Positions 10,201 through 22,286 of a stretch of 64,000 nucleotides of DNA are shown here, piece after piece. The position numbers and the translations under genes are program-made. This DNA comes from Schlesneria sphaerica (lineage in GTDB: Bacteria > Planctomycetota > Planctomycetia > Planctomycetales > Planctomycetaceae). Under the pieces are notes generated by a model. It saw only the letters and a list, made by a program, of their open reading frames with translations. It did not search any database and had not been told where the DNA came from. Positions within the stretch are counted from its first letter, which is position 1. Each line of letters opens with the position of its first letter. The DNA lies in NCBI RefSeq assembly GCF_044336245.1, contig NZ_CP172346.1, forward strand, positions 620,001 to 684,000, given 5' to 3'.

Positions 10201-13200
10201 GCGACTTCTTCGACTGTCGTCTTGCCTTTCAGGCGAATCACCTTCGGTGGAAGGTAGACTCCATTCGAAGGGCGGATGAACAACACGATGCAACCATCTG
10301 GATTGTTCGTCGTGACCATCAAATTGACAGTGTCACCTGGTGCGTATTCCTGCTTGTCCGTGATCAGTTCCAGATCGTTGAAGCGGAACTCTCGTCCGTC
10401 GAAGCCGTCGCCTCGTACCACGAAAACATATCCTCCCTCGATCGAATGCTGTTTCGAATCGGTCAGCTTGTACGACAGACGGTATTGTCCCGCTTTACTT
10501 GCCGCGATCTGTTGCTGGGCATGCCCTTGTTCGTTCGTATCCAGTTTCCAGCTTTGCACCGCTGTTTCGACCGGCTTTTGATCCGCGTCATAAGAAATCT
10601 GAAAGAGCGTCAGCTCTCCTGTCCCTTTGACGGGTTTATTATCAAGCGTGTGGGCCTGAAACGAAGCGTGAATGTCATCGCCGACACGGTAGTGACCTCG
10701 GTTGACCCAGGTGAAGACTTTGAAAGGCTGACGGGCGACGAGAACATTCCCAGTCCCGACGATCGTTCGACGTGACTCATCCACCACTTCTGCCGTGATG
10801 GTGTAGGAGTGATCTTCGTCGCCGTGAATTTCTTTCGCGGCCAGGGTGTCGATCTCGACACGGACCTCTCCGTCCTCGCCGATCTCTACCTCTTGTTCTG
10901 TGATCAGTTCGGGCGGAGCTGGGTTGTGACCGATCCACCATCCTTTGGGTCGAACGCAGCCCCAGCGACTCCAGCCCGGATACCAGGTGTAGTCCGACGC
11001 GAACCACCAGTATCCACGTCCATAGAGCCAGTCCCAGTTGGCGATGGGATACCAATGGCTGTCATGCGCAGATCGTTGAACCTTATATTTCACTTTCGCC
11101 TTGGTGACCGGAGCACCGAAGAAGTACTTTGCCTTGATTGTCGCCGTGATTTTTTCGCCAAGTGCGATGGGTTCCGTCGGCGCATCAATTTTGACTTCGT
11201 ACTCTGGCTTCTTGTATTCTTCGACCCGGAACGAACCTCCCTGGTTGAATTCGTTCTGAACAACAAGCTGATACGTTCCCAGCATCGCACCTTTCGGCAG
11301 CGGGAATTCCCCTTCGAGCCCGCCGTAATGATCCGTCGTGAAGACTTTCTGAAAGACTTCTTCTCCTTGAGGATTACTGATCAGGACCTTGAACTCACGA
11401 TTGGCGAACTCTGCCTTGTCAGCCACATCATATTTGCTTGTCTGAATCCAGAACTTGAATTTCACTGTCTGTTCCGGGCGGTAGACCGGCCGATCCGTGA
11501 TGGCGTATACGCGTTTCGCGTTGTACTCCTCATCATGTTTCTGTCCCCACCATGAGTGCGTGAAGCCGGTGTAAGCCAGTCGCCCTTCTTTCGTCCTGGC
11601 AACGATCATCCATTGGTGATCGTTCGGCATTCGCTTCGAGGGGAGCGAGATCAGTCCGTTACCGTCCGTAAACTCAGAGAAATTCGTTGTGGTCAACTTC
11701 CAGCGTGACTGGTTCTTGTCGACGGGGGTCTGCTTCCACCCGAAAAACTCGACATTGGCATTTGCAATCGGCTGGCCTGTTACGGCATCGGCGACGAAAT
11801 GCATCGACTTTCCATCGAGCGGCTTTCGCACGAGTACCGTGTCCGCAAGCCAGACGATGACATGGCTGACATTGCCGTCCTTCAGACGTCCCGTCAGAAG
11901 ATAGGCTCCCGCCTTCTGGAGCGGGGTCGTCACTGTAACAACATCATCGAAGTGATCCGGCTTTGGCTTCAGATCCAGCTTCCAGGTGGCAACGGATTCG
12001 CCCAGGTACTCTGTCTGGTTCTCAGTCACCAGGCGATAGCCAAGATCCTGGATATTGAATTTACTCCAGTCGAGCTGAGCGGGAGACGATTTCAGGTAGC
12101 TCTTCACGTCTTCGAGCAGCTTATCAATCTTCACGACACGAGCTTCAAATGAGACCTCGCTGGCGTTGCGGAAACGGAAATCGACTACGGCTCCGCGCCC
12201 GGCAGGTGCCACCGTCAGATTCTCGAACCGCCCCCAGTTCTTCACGATCTGATCCAGTCGGGGCTGACGATGTTCTTGCGCACCGAATTTCTGAATCGCC
12301 GACGTCCAGGAGGCAGCCGCTTTCTTGTACTGTCGACGATCTTCGTAAATCTGTGCCAATTGATCGGCCGCAGCAGGCGAGTAGCTGTCTTTCTGCTCGC
12401 GATTCGCAATCGTTTGAAAGAGCTTGATGGGGTTGAATTCATCGGGCAGCTTGAAGCGTTTCACGCCCGTCGCCAGCTTCGCAATTGTCTCGTCGTCGCT
12501 GAGTGACTGTACTACGAAGGGACCGCTTTCATCCACGTCGTCACTTCGTCCCGAACCCCGCTGCAACCAGGCGATTGTCTGGACGCCGAAATGTTGATGC
12601 AGAAACTGAGCGAAGGAAAAGTCGACTTGGTTTTGCAGCGTCTTATCAAATTCGACTGCCTGCATCAGCGCCCAGCGCCAGCGTTCTCCGTCGGTCGTTG
12701 CAGCCTCCCATGACGCGGGAAGCTGATGGAGAACGGGATGACCTTCAGCATCAACCGGGGCACCTTTGGAACTCTCATCCCATGGCCCCCTCCCTCGCCA
12801 GCGCATCGGACTTTGTTCTTCATAATCGGGCAATACCGCAAGATCGGTAAGCGTCTGCAACTTCCATGGTGCGACGCGGTTGATCTGCTGAGCAAAGTCG
12901 ATGAAGAGCCTTCCCACCTCCTTATGGTCGGGATCTTTGAGCGCCAATGGCAGGGCCTGCTGGAAAAGCTGAAGAGCCCGAACTCGGTCACGATTGGCCG
13001 CCGTCACGTATTGACCACCGCCACGGTGGGATCCCCGCTCGAACTTGCCGGCGATCAGGAAACCGTCGTGAACGAGGACATCGCCGTACTGTCGACCCGC
13101 ATCTGCCAGAAACCGCCAATTGGAGGCGTGCGTCTTGACGGCGGCCTCAATCAGTTCATCGACTTCATTCGTCCGGCCCAGGTTCTGAAGAGACTGCACC

Positions 13201-13412
13201 GCGAGGGCCAGGTCCCCGCCGACCTTCGCGGCGTCCGACTTCTCATCGAGCAACAACTTGCGGGCACCTTCATAGGCTGTTTTGAAGTTTCCGGCCTCAA
13301 ACTCTTTCCGTACCGCACTGCGATTCACAGGATCCCCCGCTTCCTCGGCCAGCGCCGACCATGAGACAACGCAGAAAAAGAGCGCACTGAGCAGGAACGT
13401 CAACTTTGACAT
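7269..13412 (-). CDS. Very large secreted alpha-2-macroglobulin family protein
   Basis: A 2047-residue protein beginning with a signal peptide (MSKLTFLLSALFFCVVSWSA, then LA-EEAG), so exported. The N-terminal ~500 residues are helical and repeat-like (TPR-ish). Macroglobulin MG1/MG2-type beta domains follow (KPLDGKSMHFVADAVTGQPI; AITDRPVYRPEQTVKFKFW), then the thioester domain with the intact CxEQ motif: C1511 in PYGCTEQTLNRF. The region DTAFWTGSLTTDQSGMAEVSFKMPESLTGWK is the conserved block ahead of the thioester domain. Family role: trapping of attacking proteases through the thioester. Oddities are a Trp/Tyr-rich insert at about 780-827 and a Met/Ala/Gly-rich, bait-like segment at about 1218-1260. 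The start at 13412 is preferred over an in-frame ATG at 13424 because AAGGA abuts the latter but lies about 12 nt before the former. No penicillin-binding protein 1C gene adjoins it, unlike in proteobacteria. Confidence 0.93.
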   Translation of the reverse strand: MSKLTFLLSALFFCVVSWSALAEEAGDPVNRSAVRKEFEAGNFKTAYEGARKLLLDEKSDAAKVGGDLALAVQSLQNLGRTNEVDELIEAAVKTHASNWRFLADAGRQYGDVLVHDGFLIAGKFERGSHRGGGQYVTAANRDRVRALQLFQQALPLALKDPDHKEVGRLFIDFAQQINRVAPWKLQTLTDLAVLPDYEEQSPMRWRGRGPWDESSKGAPVDAEGHPVLHQLPASWEAATTDGERWRWALMQAVEFDKTLQNQVDFSFAQFLHQHFGVQTIAWLQRGSGRSDDVDESGPFVVQSLSDDETIAKLATGVKRFKLPDEFNPIKLFQTIANREQKDSYSPAAADQLAQIYEDRRQYKKAAASWTSAIQKFGAQEHRQPRLDQIVKNWGRFENLTVAPAGRGAVVDFRFRNASEVSFEARVVKIDKLLEDVKSYLKSSPAQLDWSKFNIQDLGYRLVTENQTEYLGESVATWKLDLKPKPDHFDDVVTVTTPLQKAGAYLLTGRLKDGNVSHVIVWLADTVLVRKPLDGKSMHFVADAVTGQPIANANVEFFGWKQTPVDKNQSRWKLTTTNFSEFTDGNGLISLPSKRMPNDHQWMIVARTKEGRLAYTGFTHSWWGQKHDEEYNAKRVYAITDRPVYRPEQTVKFKFWIQTSKYDVADKAEFANREFKVLISNPQGEEVFQKVFTTDHYGGLEGEFPLPKGAMLGTYQLVVQNEFNQGGSFRVEEYKKPEYEVKIDAPTEPIALGEKITATIKAKYFFGAPVTKAKVKYKVQRSAHDSHWYPIANWDWLYGRGYWWFASDYTWYPGWSRWGCVRPKGWWIGHNPAPPELITEQEVEIGEDGEVRVEIDTLAAKEIHGDEDHSYTITAEVVDESRRTIVGTGNVLVARQPFKVFTWVNRGHYRVGDDIHASFQAHTLDNKPVKGTGELTLFQISYDADQKPVETAVQSWKLDTNEQGHAQQQIAASKAGQYRLSYKLTDSKQHSIEGGYVFVVRGDGFDGREFRFNDLELITDKQEYAPGDTVNLMVTTNNPDGCIVLFIRPSNGVYLPPKVIRLKGKTTVEEVAVIQKDMPNFFLEAFTVSNGKYHQETREVVVPPEKRIINVEVQPSATEYQPGADARVHVKLTDPTGEPFVGSTVLTVYDKTVEYISGGSNVPEIKEFFWKWRRNHFPQGDNTLDRSFSNLIKTGDIPMNDLGVFGGLDAGISGDRIVFLSAGRGRAAGGQKMMAAPAGAMMRGAMPMPAAMEADFASTGSVETPDGAVEGAMQTPTIRSNFADTAFWTGSLTTDQSGMAEVSFKMPESLTGWKVKTWAMGLGTKVGQSEVEVTTRKNLLVRLQAPRFFVDKDEVVISANVHSYLKSAKSVEVTLAVDGKLLSLIESNEPNGGENRTWPLKQTISLEPGGEQRVNWRVKVASEGVTEITVSALTDEESDAMKLSFPVYIHGMLKTESFSGAIRPTDSAGQVTFVVPEARRQNESRLEARFSPTLAGAMVDALPYLVEYPYGCTEQTLNRFLPTVITQRLLLKMQLNLKDIQAKRTNLNAQEIGDDVERAKGWKRFDRNPVFDEEEVRSMVKEGLERLTSMQVSDGGWGWFSGYGERSWPHTTAVVVHGLQVAKANDVAIVPGVLERGIEWLTRYQTEQVEKLKNWGKKDVPQKQHADALDAFIYMLLLEADVSNSAMDEFLFRDRVQLPVYAKALYGLALHRQQQTDKLKVVLENIEQFVVEDEENQTAYLKLPQEGWWYWYGNDIEANAYYLKLLSKTNPNDRRASRLVKYLLNNRKHATYWNSTRDTALCIEALAEYQQASGEDKPNLTVEVWLDGQKQKEVKIDASNLFTFDNKFVLEGDAVTTGKHTLELKKQGTGPLYYNVYQTNFTLEDFISRAGLEVKVDRKFYKLTRVEKKVDQQGARGQAVKQQVEKFERTELPSLSELKSGDLVEVELEIESKNDYEYLLFEDLKAAGFEPVEVRSGYNGNSMGAFVEFRDERVTFFVRQLMRGNHSLSYRLRAETPGQFSALPAKASAMYAPELKGNSDEMKVKIID

Positions 13413-13757
13413 GATAGGAACCATTCCTTGAGAGATGGGGAAAGCAGGTCCTCCCGACCCGAGGTGCCAGTATACTTGACTGTCTTCCAGATGTCACAGA
13501 TGCCGAATTCTCCCGGCCGCACAGGCACTGTGATTGATCGCACCTGTGACCGCAGCTTCCATGGCCGCTTGCGAACGGTTACAGGGTGAATTTCGCTGGA
13601 ATCAGGTACCTCAAAGGCTCTGCGAAGAACGTTTGCACTCCCATCGTAAATTGTTTTTGACTTTGTAGGGGCTGCGGACATCGCTTGAATTGCTGGCGAA
13701 AGTGACTTGGATGCGAGATACTTTGGTTTTGTTCCCGAAATCTCAAGCGGATCCAAA
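13413..13757. other. Divergent promoter region, macroglobulin / PSCyt protein
   Basis: About 345 bp between divergent genes. No open frame with domain content. The frame of the rightward gene is open from 13707, but the first 17 codons precede the signal peptide and look untranslated. No clear operator. Confidence 0.5.
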
Positions 13758-16988
<3,231 letters not shown>

Positions 16989-16998
16989 ATGGAATTGA

Positions 16999-17439
16999 AT
17001 GCCTGCACATCGAATTCAATTGAAAGGACCTTGGGAAGTTTTCCCTCCGCAGGTCAATGAACTCCACTCGGACGCCGAACAAAAGCCAGAGACGCACACA
17101 ATGCCAAAGGAGTGGCGAGAGCTTTTCGGCGACCAGGGCGGAACAGCTCGATTCCAGAGAAAATTCCACCGGCCCTCCAATCTTGAGCCGCATGAGCGTA
17201 TCTTCCTCGCGTTTTCAGGCATTCGAGGAGAGACAAGAATCCGCCTGAATCAACGTCAGCTCGGCGAATTCGACGCTCAGGGAGGGTCGATCGAAGTCGA
17301 GGTCACGTCAAACATGAACTCGTTCAATACGCTGGAAGTCGAGATTGATTTTGATCCCGGCCAATCCCCAGGACTGCCCGGGGGATTGTTCGGGGTCGTC
17401 GCGTTGGAAATCCGCTGGGACGATCTTCAGAGAAATTAA
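16999..17439 (+). CDS. Small beta-sandwich-like hypothetical protein
   Basis: A 146-residue protein starting 10 nt after the stop of the PSCyt/DUF1553 gene, so probably co-translated with it. No signal peptide. The pattern RIQLKGPWEV, PKEWRELFGDQGGTARFQRKF, IFLAFSGIRGETRIRLNQRQLGEF and NTLEVEIDFDP resembles the galactose-binding-like sugar-binding domain at the N-terminus of family 2 glycoside hydrolases: a strand-rich protein with the W-x-L/FQRKF and N-x-x-x-L-G features. It lacks any catalytic domain. The resemblance is my reading of the sequence and needs a profile search; otherwise it is a conserved-looking hypothetical protein. Weak ribosome binding site, consistent with translational coupling. 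Confidence 0.72.
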   Translation: MPAHRIQLKGPWEVFPPQVNELHSDAEQKPETHTMPKEWRELFGDQGGTARFQRKFHRPSNLEPHERIFLAFSGIRGETRIRLNQRQLGEFDAQGGSIEVEVTSNMNSFNTLEVEIDFDPGQSPGLPGGLFGVVALEIRWDDLQRN

Positions 17440-17501
17440 GCAGCACCCGCGACGACGCCGGACAGCAAACCCGTCGCACAGAATCATCAAGAGGAATTCA
17501 C

Positions 17502-18653
17502 GTGGTTACAGAAGTTGTCATTGTTGCCGGAAAACGAACTCCCATCGGACGCTTTCTTGGCGGGCTGGCGGATTTGTCTGCCGTTGAGCTGGCCTGCGCG
17601 GCGAGCGAGGCCGCCCTTCAGAATATCAATCGTCAACTGATTGATCAGGTCATTGTCGGGAATGTCCTCGCTGCGGGACTCGGCATGAACCTGGCGCGTC
17701 AGGTCGGCGTGAAACTTGGTTTGCCGCTGGAAGTTCCCGCATACACGGTCAATATGATGTGTGCCTCGGGTCTGCAGGCTGTCCTGCTGGCCGCCCAGGC
17801 AATTCGCGCGGGCGACAGTCATGCTGTTCTGTGTGGCGGGACGGAATCCATGTCGAACGCCCCCTACCTGCTGCCAAAGGCCAGGAAAGGCTACAAGATG
17901 GGCGACGGCACTCTCGTCGACTCATTGCTGCAGGATGGACTGGTCGACAGCTTTGACCACAAGCACATGGGTGTTTCCGTCGAGTTACTTGCGCAGGATT
18001 ATCAGATCACAAGAGGTGATCAGGATGCGTTCGCGCTACGCAGCCAGAAGCAATATGCCGCCGCAGCCGCCGCGAATGCCTTTGCTGACGAAGTGATTCC
18101 CGTCGGTAAGGTAACGCAAGACGAACACCCCCGTGCGGACACGGTGCTCGACAAACTGGCAAGTCTGAAACCGGCATTCAATCCGTCCGGGACAATCACT
18201 GCAGGGAATGCTTCCGGGATCAACGACGGCGCCGCCATGCTTGTCGTCGCTAATGGCGAGTTCGCCCGAAAGCACAATTGGCCCATTCTGGCACGACTCT
18301 CTGGCGGTGCGGTGCAGGGTTGTGACCCGGTGCGGATGGGGCTGGGGCCGGTACACGCGATCAGAAAGCTCTGCTCGCGGCATGACTGGACCGTTGATCG
18401 TTTCGCTCGCATCGAAATCAACGAAGCCTTTGCTGCTCAGGCACTCGCCTGCCAGCGCGAACTGAAGGTCGATCTTGAGAAGGTCAACTCCTTTGGCGGA
18501 GCGATTGCAGTCGGCCACCCGATCGGTGCCTCCGGTGCACGGCTCGCGGTCCATCTTGCTCAGCAGATCGCAGCGGGTCACACGAAATCGGGACTTGCCA
18601 GCTTGTGCGTCGGCGGCGGAATGGGAATCGCCGCTGCGTTCGAGTCGCTGTAA
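17502..18653 (+). CDS. Acetyl-CoA acetyltransferase (thiolase)
   Basis: Cytoplasmic thiolase of 383 residues that condenses two acetyl-CoA to acetoacetyl-CoA or runs the reverse thiolysis. GTG start at 17502 with AGAGGA at 17489-17494. Nucleophile C87 sits in NMMCASGLQAV; the C-terminal signatures INEAFAAQAL, GHPIGASGAR (H339) and CVGGGMGIA (C369, acid/base cysteine) are intact. Length is 383 against the usual 390. The start VTEVVIVAGKRTPIGRFLGG is the standard one. It lies 62 bp after the small beta-sandwich-like gene on the same strand and is closed by the terminator at 18692-18727. The degradative versus biosynthetic role cannot be decided from sequence; no beta-oxidation or polyhydroxyalkanoate partner gene is nearby. 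Confidence 0.95.
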   Translation: MVTEVVIVAGKRTPIGRFLGGLADLSAVELACAASEAALQNINRQLIDQVIVGNVLAAGLGMNLARQVGVKLGLPLEVPAYTVNMMCASGLQAVLLAAQAIRAGDSHAVLCGGTESMSNAPYLLPKARKGYKMGDGTLVDSLLQDGLVDSFDHKHMGVSVELLAQDYQITRGDQDAFALRSQKQYAAAAAANAFADEVIPVGKVTQDEHPRADTVLDKLASLKPAFNPSGTITAGNASGINDGAAMLVVANGEFARKHNWPILARLSGGAVQGCDPVRMGLGPVHAIRKLCSRHDWTVDRFARIEINEAFAAQALACQRELKVDLEKVNSFGGAIAVGHPIGASGARLAVHLAQQIAAGHTKSGLASLCVGGGMGIAAAFESL

Positions 18654-18691
18654 TTCACGAGCCTGAGCGAACCGCATGATTTTGAACGAGG

Positions 18692-18727
18692 CCGGAGGAA
18701 TCGAATTGGTCCCTCCGGTTTTGTTTT
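18692..18727 (+). terminator. Intrinsic terminator after thiolase
   Basis: A 7-bp G+C-rich stem (CCGGAGG at 18692-18698 with CCTCCGG at 18712-18718), 13-nt loop, followed by TTTTGTTTTTG. Confidence 0.8.
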
Positions 18728-18869
18728 TGTTCGCACGCCGTGGTCCTTTTACATTGCCGAGATTGTCAATCCGCCATCCCCGGTGTCATTACAGATTGGA
18801 CACGAATTCGGTAGCATTCTTCATCAGTGACCTCTTATCCGTTCCGGGTGCTCTGACAAGGGTGAGCTT

Positions 18870-20195
18870 ATGACCAAATCACGACGCGATTTTCTGGGTC
18901 AATCAGTCGGGTCGGTCGCTGCCGCGTCGCTCTATGCCGCAGCAGGAGTTGCTGCGGACTCATCAGATCGTCAAGAAGAGCCCCTGCCTGTTGCGATCAT
19001 CGGGCCCGGCGGAATGGGGATGGCGCACGTCAACCAACTGGTCGGGAATTCGTCCGTTCGACTCGCTTATGTCTGTGACGTCGACACAGACCGTGCTGCT
19101 AAAGCGGCAGAGACGATTATGCAGAAGACCGGGCATGCCCCTCAGGTCGTCTCTGACATGCGACGAGTCCTCGATGATCGTGCCATCAAAGCGGTGTGGA
19201 TTGCCACTCCGGACCATTGGCACGCGCCAGCAGCAATTCTCGCCGCGAATGCGGGAAAGCATGTGTACGTTGAGAAACCCTGCTCACACAATCTGCGTGA
19301 GGGGAGGCTGATGATCGAGGCGGCCCGTAAGAACAATGTGGTGATGCAGGTCGGCACGCAGAGCCGCAGCACGCCCTTCATTGCCGCCGCACTCGAAAAA
19401 ATGAATTCCGGAATCATTGGAGAAATTCTCGTCGCCAAGGCGTGGAACAGCCAGCTTCGCGGCAGCATTGGACGACAAAAGCCTTCACAACCACCCAGGA
19501 ATCTCGACTACGATCTCTGGCTGGGGCCGGTCCCCGAACGGCCCTACCAATCCAACTTCCTGCCCGGAATCTGGCGCTGGTGGTACGACTTTGGCTGCGG
19601 AGATATTGGAAATGACGGAGTTCACGACATCGATATTGCCCGGTGGGGCCTGGGCGTCACGACTCATCCGAGTCGCATCGCCGCTCTGGGGGGAAAATGC
19701 TTCTTCGATGACGACCAGCAGCATGCAGATACCCAGTACGTCGCATTCGAGTATCCCGGGGCATCGCGATCGGGCAGACCCCAACAGCTAGTCTACGAAC
19801 AGCGAATCTGGTCCCCTTGCGTGCAGGAGGGATTCGAAAATGGAAATGCATTCTTCGGAACATCCGGCATGATGATCATGGGCAAGTCCGGCAGGTTCCG
19901 GCTGACGGGTCCGAAGAACAAGCTCATTGAAGAGTCATCCGGCGCGGGCCCGGATCTCGCCGCACACCATCAGAACTTCCTCGATTGCATCCGCACCGGG
20001 AAACGCCCGAACGCCGATATCGAGATCAATCACCTGTCCACATCGCTGTGCCACCTGGCCAACATTGCCACACGCACGGGCCGCGTTCTGAACTTCGACC
20101 CCGCCACCGAGACGATTCGAGACGATGCGGAAGCCTCACAGCTCTTGTCACGGGAATATCGCGAACATTGGGCGAAGCCCGCGGCGTCGCTTTGA
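18870..20195 (+). CDS. Tat-exported Gfo/Idh/MocA family oxidoreductase
   Basis: A 441-residue NAD(P)-dependent oxidoreductase. The twin-arginine signal KSRRDFLGQSVGSVAAASLY sends the folded, cofactor-loaded enzyme to the periplasm, as is common in planctomycetes. The Rossmann motif is slightly unusual (IIGPGGMGMAHV: G-P-G-G-M-G). The EKP motif (VYVEKPCSHNLREG) marks the family, followed by VVMQVGTQSRS, and the C-terminal domain has the active-site-like block GCGDIGNDGVHDIDIARWGLG. The substrate is likely a sugar or inositol derivative but is not identifiable. Start at the ATG at 18870; the preceding AAGGGTGAG lies at the expected distance. Monocistronic: a terminator lies upstream and about 700 bp of non-coding DNA follows. 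A cytoplasmic paralogue is encoded at 57461-58504. Confidence 0.93.
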   Translation: MTKSRRDFLGQSVGSVAAASLYAAAGVAADSSDRQEEPLPVAIIGPGGMGMAHVNQLVGNSSVRLAYVCDVDTDRAAKAAETIMQKTGHAPQVVSDMRRVLDDRAIKAVWIATPDHWHAPAAILAANAGKHVYVEKPCSHNLREGRLMIEAARKNNVVMQVGTQSRSTPFIAAALEKMNSGIIGEILVAKAWNSQLRGSIGRQKPSQPPRNLDYDLWLGPVPERPYQSNFLPGIWRWWYDFGCGDIGNDGVHDIDIARWGLGVTTHPSRIAALGGKCFFDDDQQHADTQYVAFEYPGASRSGRPQQLVYEQRIWSPCVQEGFENGNAFFGTSGMMIMGKSGRFRLTGPKNKLIEESSGAGPDLAAHHQNFLDCIRTGKRPNADIEINHLSTSLCHLANIATRTGRVLNFDPATETIRDDAEASQLLSREYREHWAKPAASL

Positions 20196-20899
20196 AAGTG
20201 ATGAACAGCGACGGACGGTGATCAACCCGAATGTCAGAGTTCCAGAATCAGCTCGCCGGGCCAGGAGGTTCCGATCCTCTGCGCGGTCTCCCCGGTTCCG
20301 CACGTCCATCACTCGAGGCTTTCCGAGCGATCTCTCGCAGGCGCTCTCCCCTCGGCGGCGCAGCAGTTGCACCCTCACCGCACGTGTGCTGCGAGAGTAG
20401 TTCCGTCACCAATACCAGAGACATGGTTAATGACCGCCACCTGAAACAAGCCTTCTGATACTGGTGATTGAAATGCACTAGGGATACGTCGCAAGCCCTG
20501 CCGTGGCGTCTATGGCGTAGGGCTGGAGGGGAACGTCTGCAATAGTGAATCTGGTAACGCGATCTTCCAGAGAGGGTTAGGCGCCCTTTCGCCGGAGTCG
20601 TCTACGGATCAATTGTGTGAATGAGCTGATTAGAGTTGATCTCAGGTTGGTAACCGCTCAGTCGAATTGAATGAACAACAACCATATTGGCATGTTTTGG
20701 CTCCGGTGAATAAGTCCCCGACATTCCCCTGTAGCAGCAGGGGCCATCTGCAGCATTGCGGAGCTGTCCCCCAAAGTCCGCCTCTGCGTTTCCGCGTCCA
20801 TAGATGAACTTCGGAGCCGCATGATCCATCGTCGTCACACGCGCTGATCCGTGCGTGCGGCACCTCGCTTCCTTAGTCTTCCTCAGGAGATCTCTTAAA
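20196..20899. other. Intergenic region before alcohol dehydrogenase
   Basis: About 700 bp without a supportable gene. Frames such as that around 20231-20458 are Arg/Ser/Pro-rich and lack domains. A minor hairpin (AGCCCT near 20493 with AGGGCT near 20518) is visible. The ribosome binding site CAGGAGA at 20884-20890 serves the next gene. Confidence 0.5.
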
Positions 20900-22126
20900 A
20901 TGCAGGCTGTAGTATTTCACGGTGTGGGAGATGTTCGCCTTGAAACCGTCGGCGAACCCAAAATCAAAGAACCAACGGACGTCATTGTCAGACTTGTCGC
21001 GAGCGCCATCTGCGGCACTGACCTGCACATGATCCGTGGAACAATGCCGGGCATGGTACCAGGCACAATCCTGGGCCACGAAGGGGTTGGCATCATCGAA
21101 GAAGTCGGCAGCGACGTGGTCGACATGCAGGTCGGCGACCGTGTCGTCATCCCATCCACGATTGCCTGTGGACACTGCTCATACTGTGAGACGGGGTATC
21201 ATTCTCAATGCGATAATGCGAATCCGCATGGAAAGCAGGCGGGAACGGCCTTTTTCGGTGGCCCCGCCACCACCGGCCCCTTCGATGGACTGCAGGCCGA
21301 GTTCGCGCGCGTGCCGCTTGCGGACGCGGGACTGGTGAAACTGCCGGAGAATGTCAGTGACGATCAGGCGATCCTGATCTCGGACATCTTTCCGACAGGC
21401 TACTTTGCTGCGGACATCGCCGAGATCAAACCGGGGGACAGTGTTGCCGTCTATGGGTGCGGCCCGGTGGGCCTCTTCAGCATTGCCAGCGCAAAACTCA
21501 TGCGGGCCGGTAAGATCTTCGCGATCGATTCTCTGCCCGACCGACTTGCAGCGGCCGAAAAACTCGGTGCGATCCCCATCAATTTTAATGAGGCCGATCC
21601 CGTCAATTCGATTCTCTCGCAAACAAACGGCATTGGAGCACTGCGAGTGATTGACGCGGTAGGCGTCGATGCCGTCGCTCCGGAAGAAGGACTGATCGCC
21701 TCGTGGCTCCCTTCCTCGGAACGAACCCGACATCGGGAGCAAGTCGCTGAAGTCGCTCCGCGCCAGAGGCCAGACGGCGACAACTGGATCCCCGGTAATG
21801 CCCCGTCCCAGGTACTGGACTGGGCCGTGAAATCGATCGCCAAGGCTGGAACCCTCTCCATCGTCGGGGTCTACCCTCAGACAGCGCAGTTCTTCAACAT
21901 CGGTATTGCGATGAACAAAAACATCACGATCCAGATGGGAAACTGTCCTCACCGTAAGTACCTGCCGAAACTTGTCGAAATGGTCAGCTCTCAACGACTC
22001 GATCCACTTACCGTCCTTCCCGCACGACATGAACCGCTGACCAACGTCCTGCAAGCCTACAAGGAATTTGACAAGCGAAACGCAGGCTGGATCAAAGTCG
22101 AACTCAGCCTTCCTGTCACCGCTTAG
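20900..22126 (+). CDS. Zinc-dependent alcohol dehydrogenase (MDR family)
   Basis: A 408-residue medium-chain dehydrogenase that oxidises an alcohol or aldehyde with NAD(P). Catalytic zinc ligands are C38 (CGTDLHMIRG), H60 and E61 (GHEGVG); the structural zinc loop has C90, C93, C96 and C104 (CGHCSYCETGYHSQC). The nucleotide-binding motif is VYGCGPVGLFSI. An insertion after the Rossmann fold (about residues 255-300: EEGLIASWLPSSERTRHREQ onward) resembles the glutathione-independent formaldehyde dehydrogenase-like / threonine dehydrogenase-like members common on plasmids and in soil bacteria. The ATG at 20900 is chosen because CAGGAGA lies 9 nt upstream and MQAVVFHGVGDVRLE is the usual N-terminus; the frame itself is open from 20855. 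Substrate uncertain. Confidence 0.93.
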   Translation: MQAVVFHGVGDVRLETVGEPKIKEPTDVIVRLVASAICGTDLHMIRGTMPGMVPGTILGHEGVGIIEEVGSDVVDMQVGDRVVIPSTIACGHCSYCETGYHSQCDNANPHGKQAGTAFFGGPATTGPFDGLQAEFARVPLADAGLVKLPENVSDDQAILISDIFPTGYFAADIAEIKPGDSVAVYGCGPVGLFSIASAKLMRAGKIFAIDSLPDRLAAAEKLGAIPINFNEADPVNSILSQTNGIGALRVIDAVGVDAVAPEEGLIASWLPSSERTRHREQVAEVAPRQRPDGDNWIPGNAPSQVLDWAVKSIAKAGTLSIVGVYPQTAQFFNIGIAMNKNITIQMGNCPHRKYLPKLVEMVSSQRLDPLTVLPARHEPLTNVLQAYKEFDKRNAGWIKVELSLPVTA

Positions 22127-22286
22127 GGAAGTGGCGGGCAGAACTGCTCGAAGTGCATATTCTTGCCCACAGGAGAGGACTGCAGACTCGCATAGACTCA
22201 GCACTGCGGGGGAAGTACTTTCTCGGTACCTCGTTTTTCCTGCAGCAGGAACCGAGAAAGTGCCCCGCACTGAACTGATAACTGGG

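Noticed and set aside
22068..22286. Upstream extension of the DUF488 frame
   Set aside because: Overlaps the dehydrogenase gene end and is unlike DUF488; start set at 22287.
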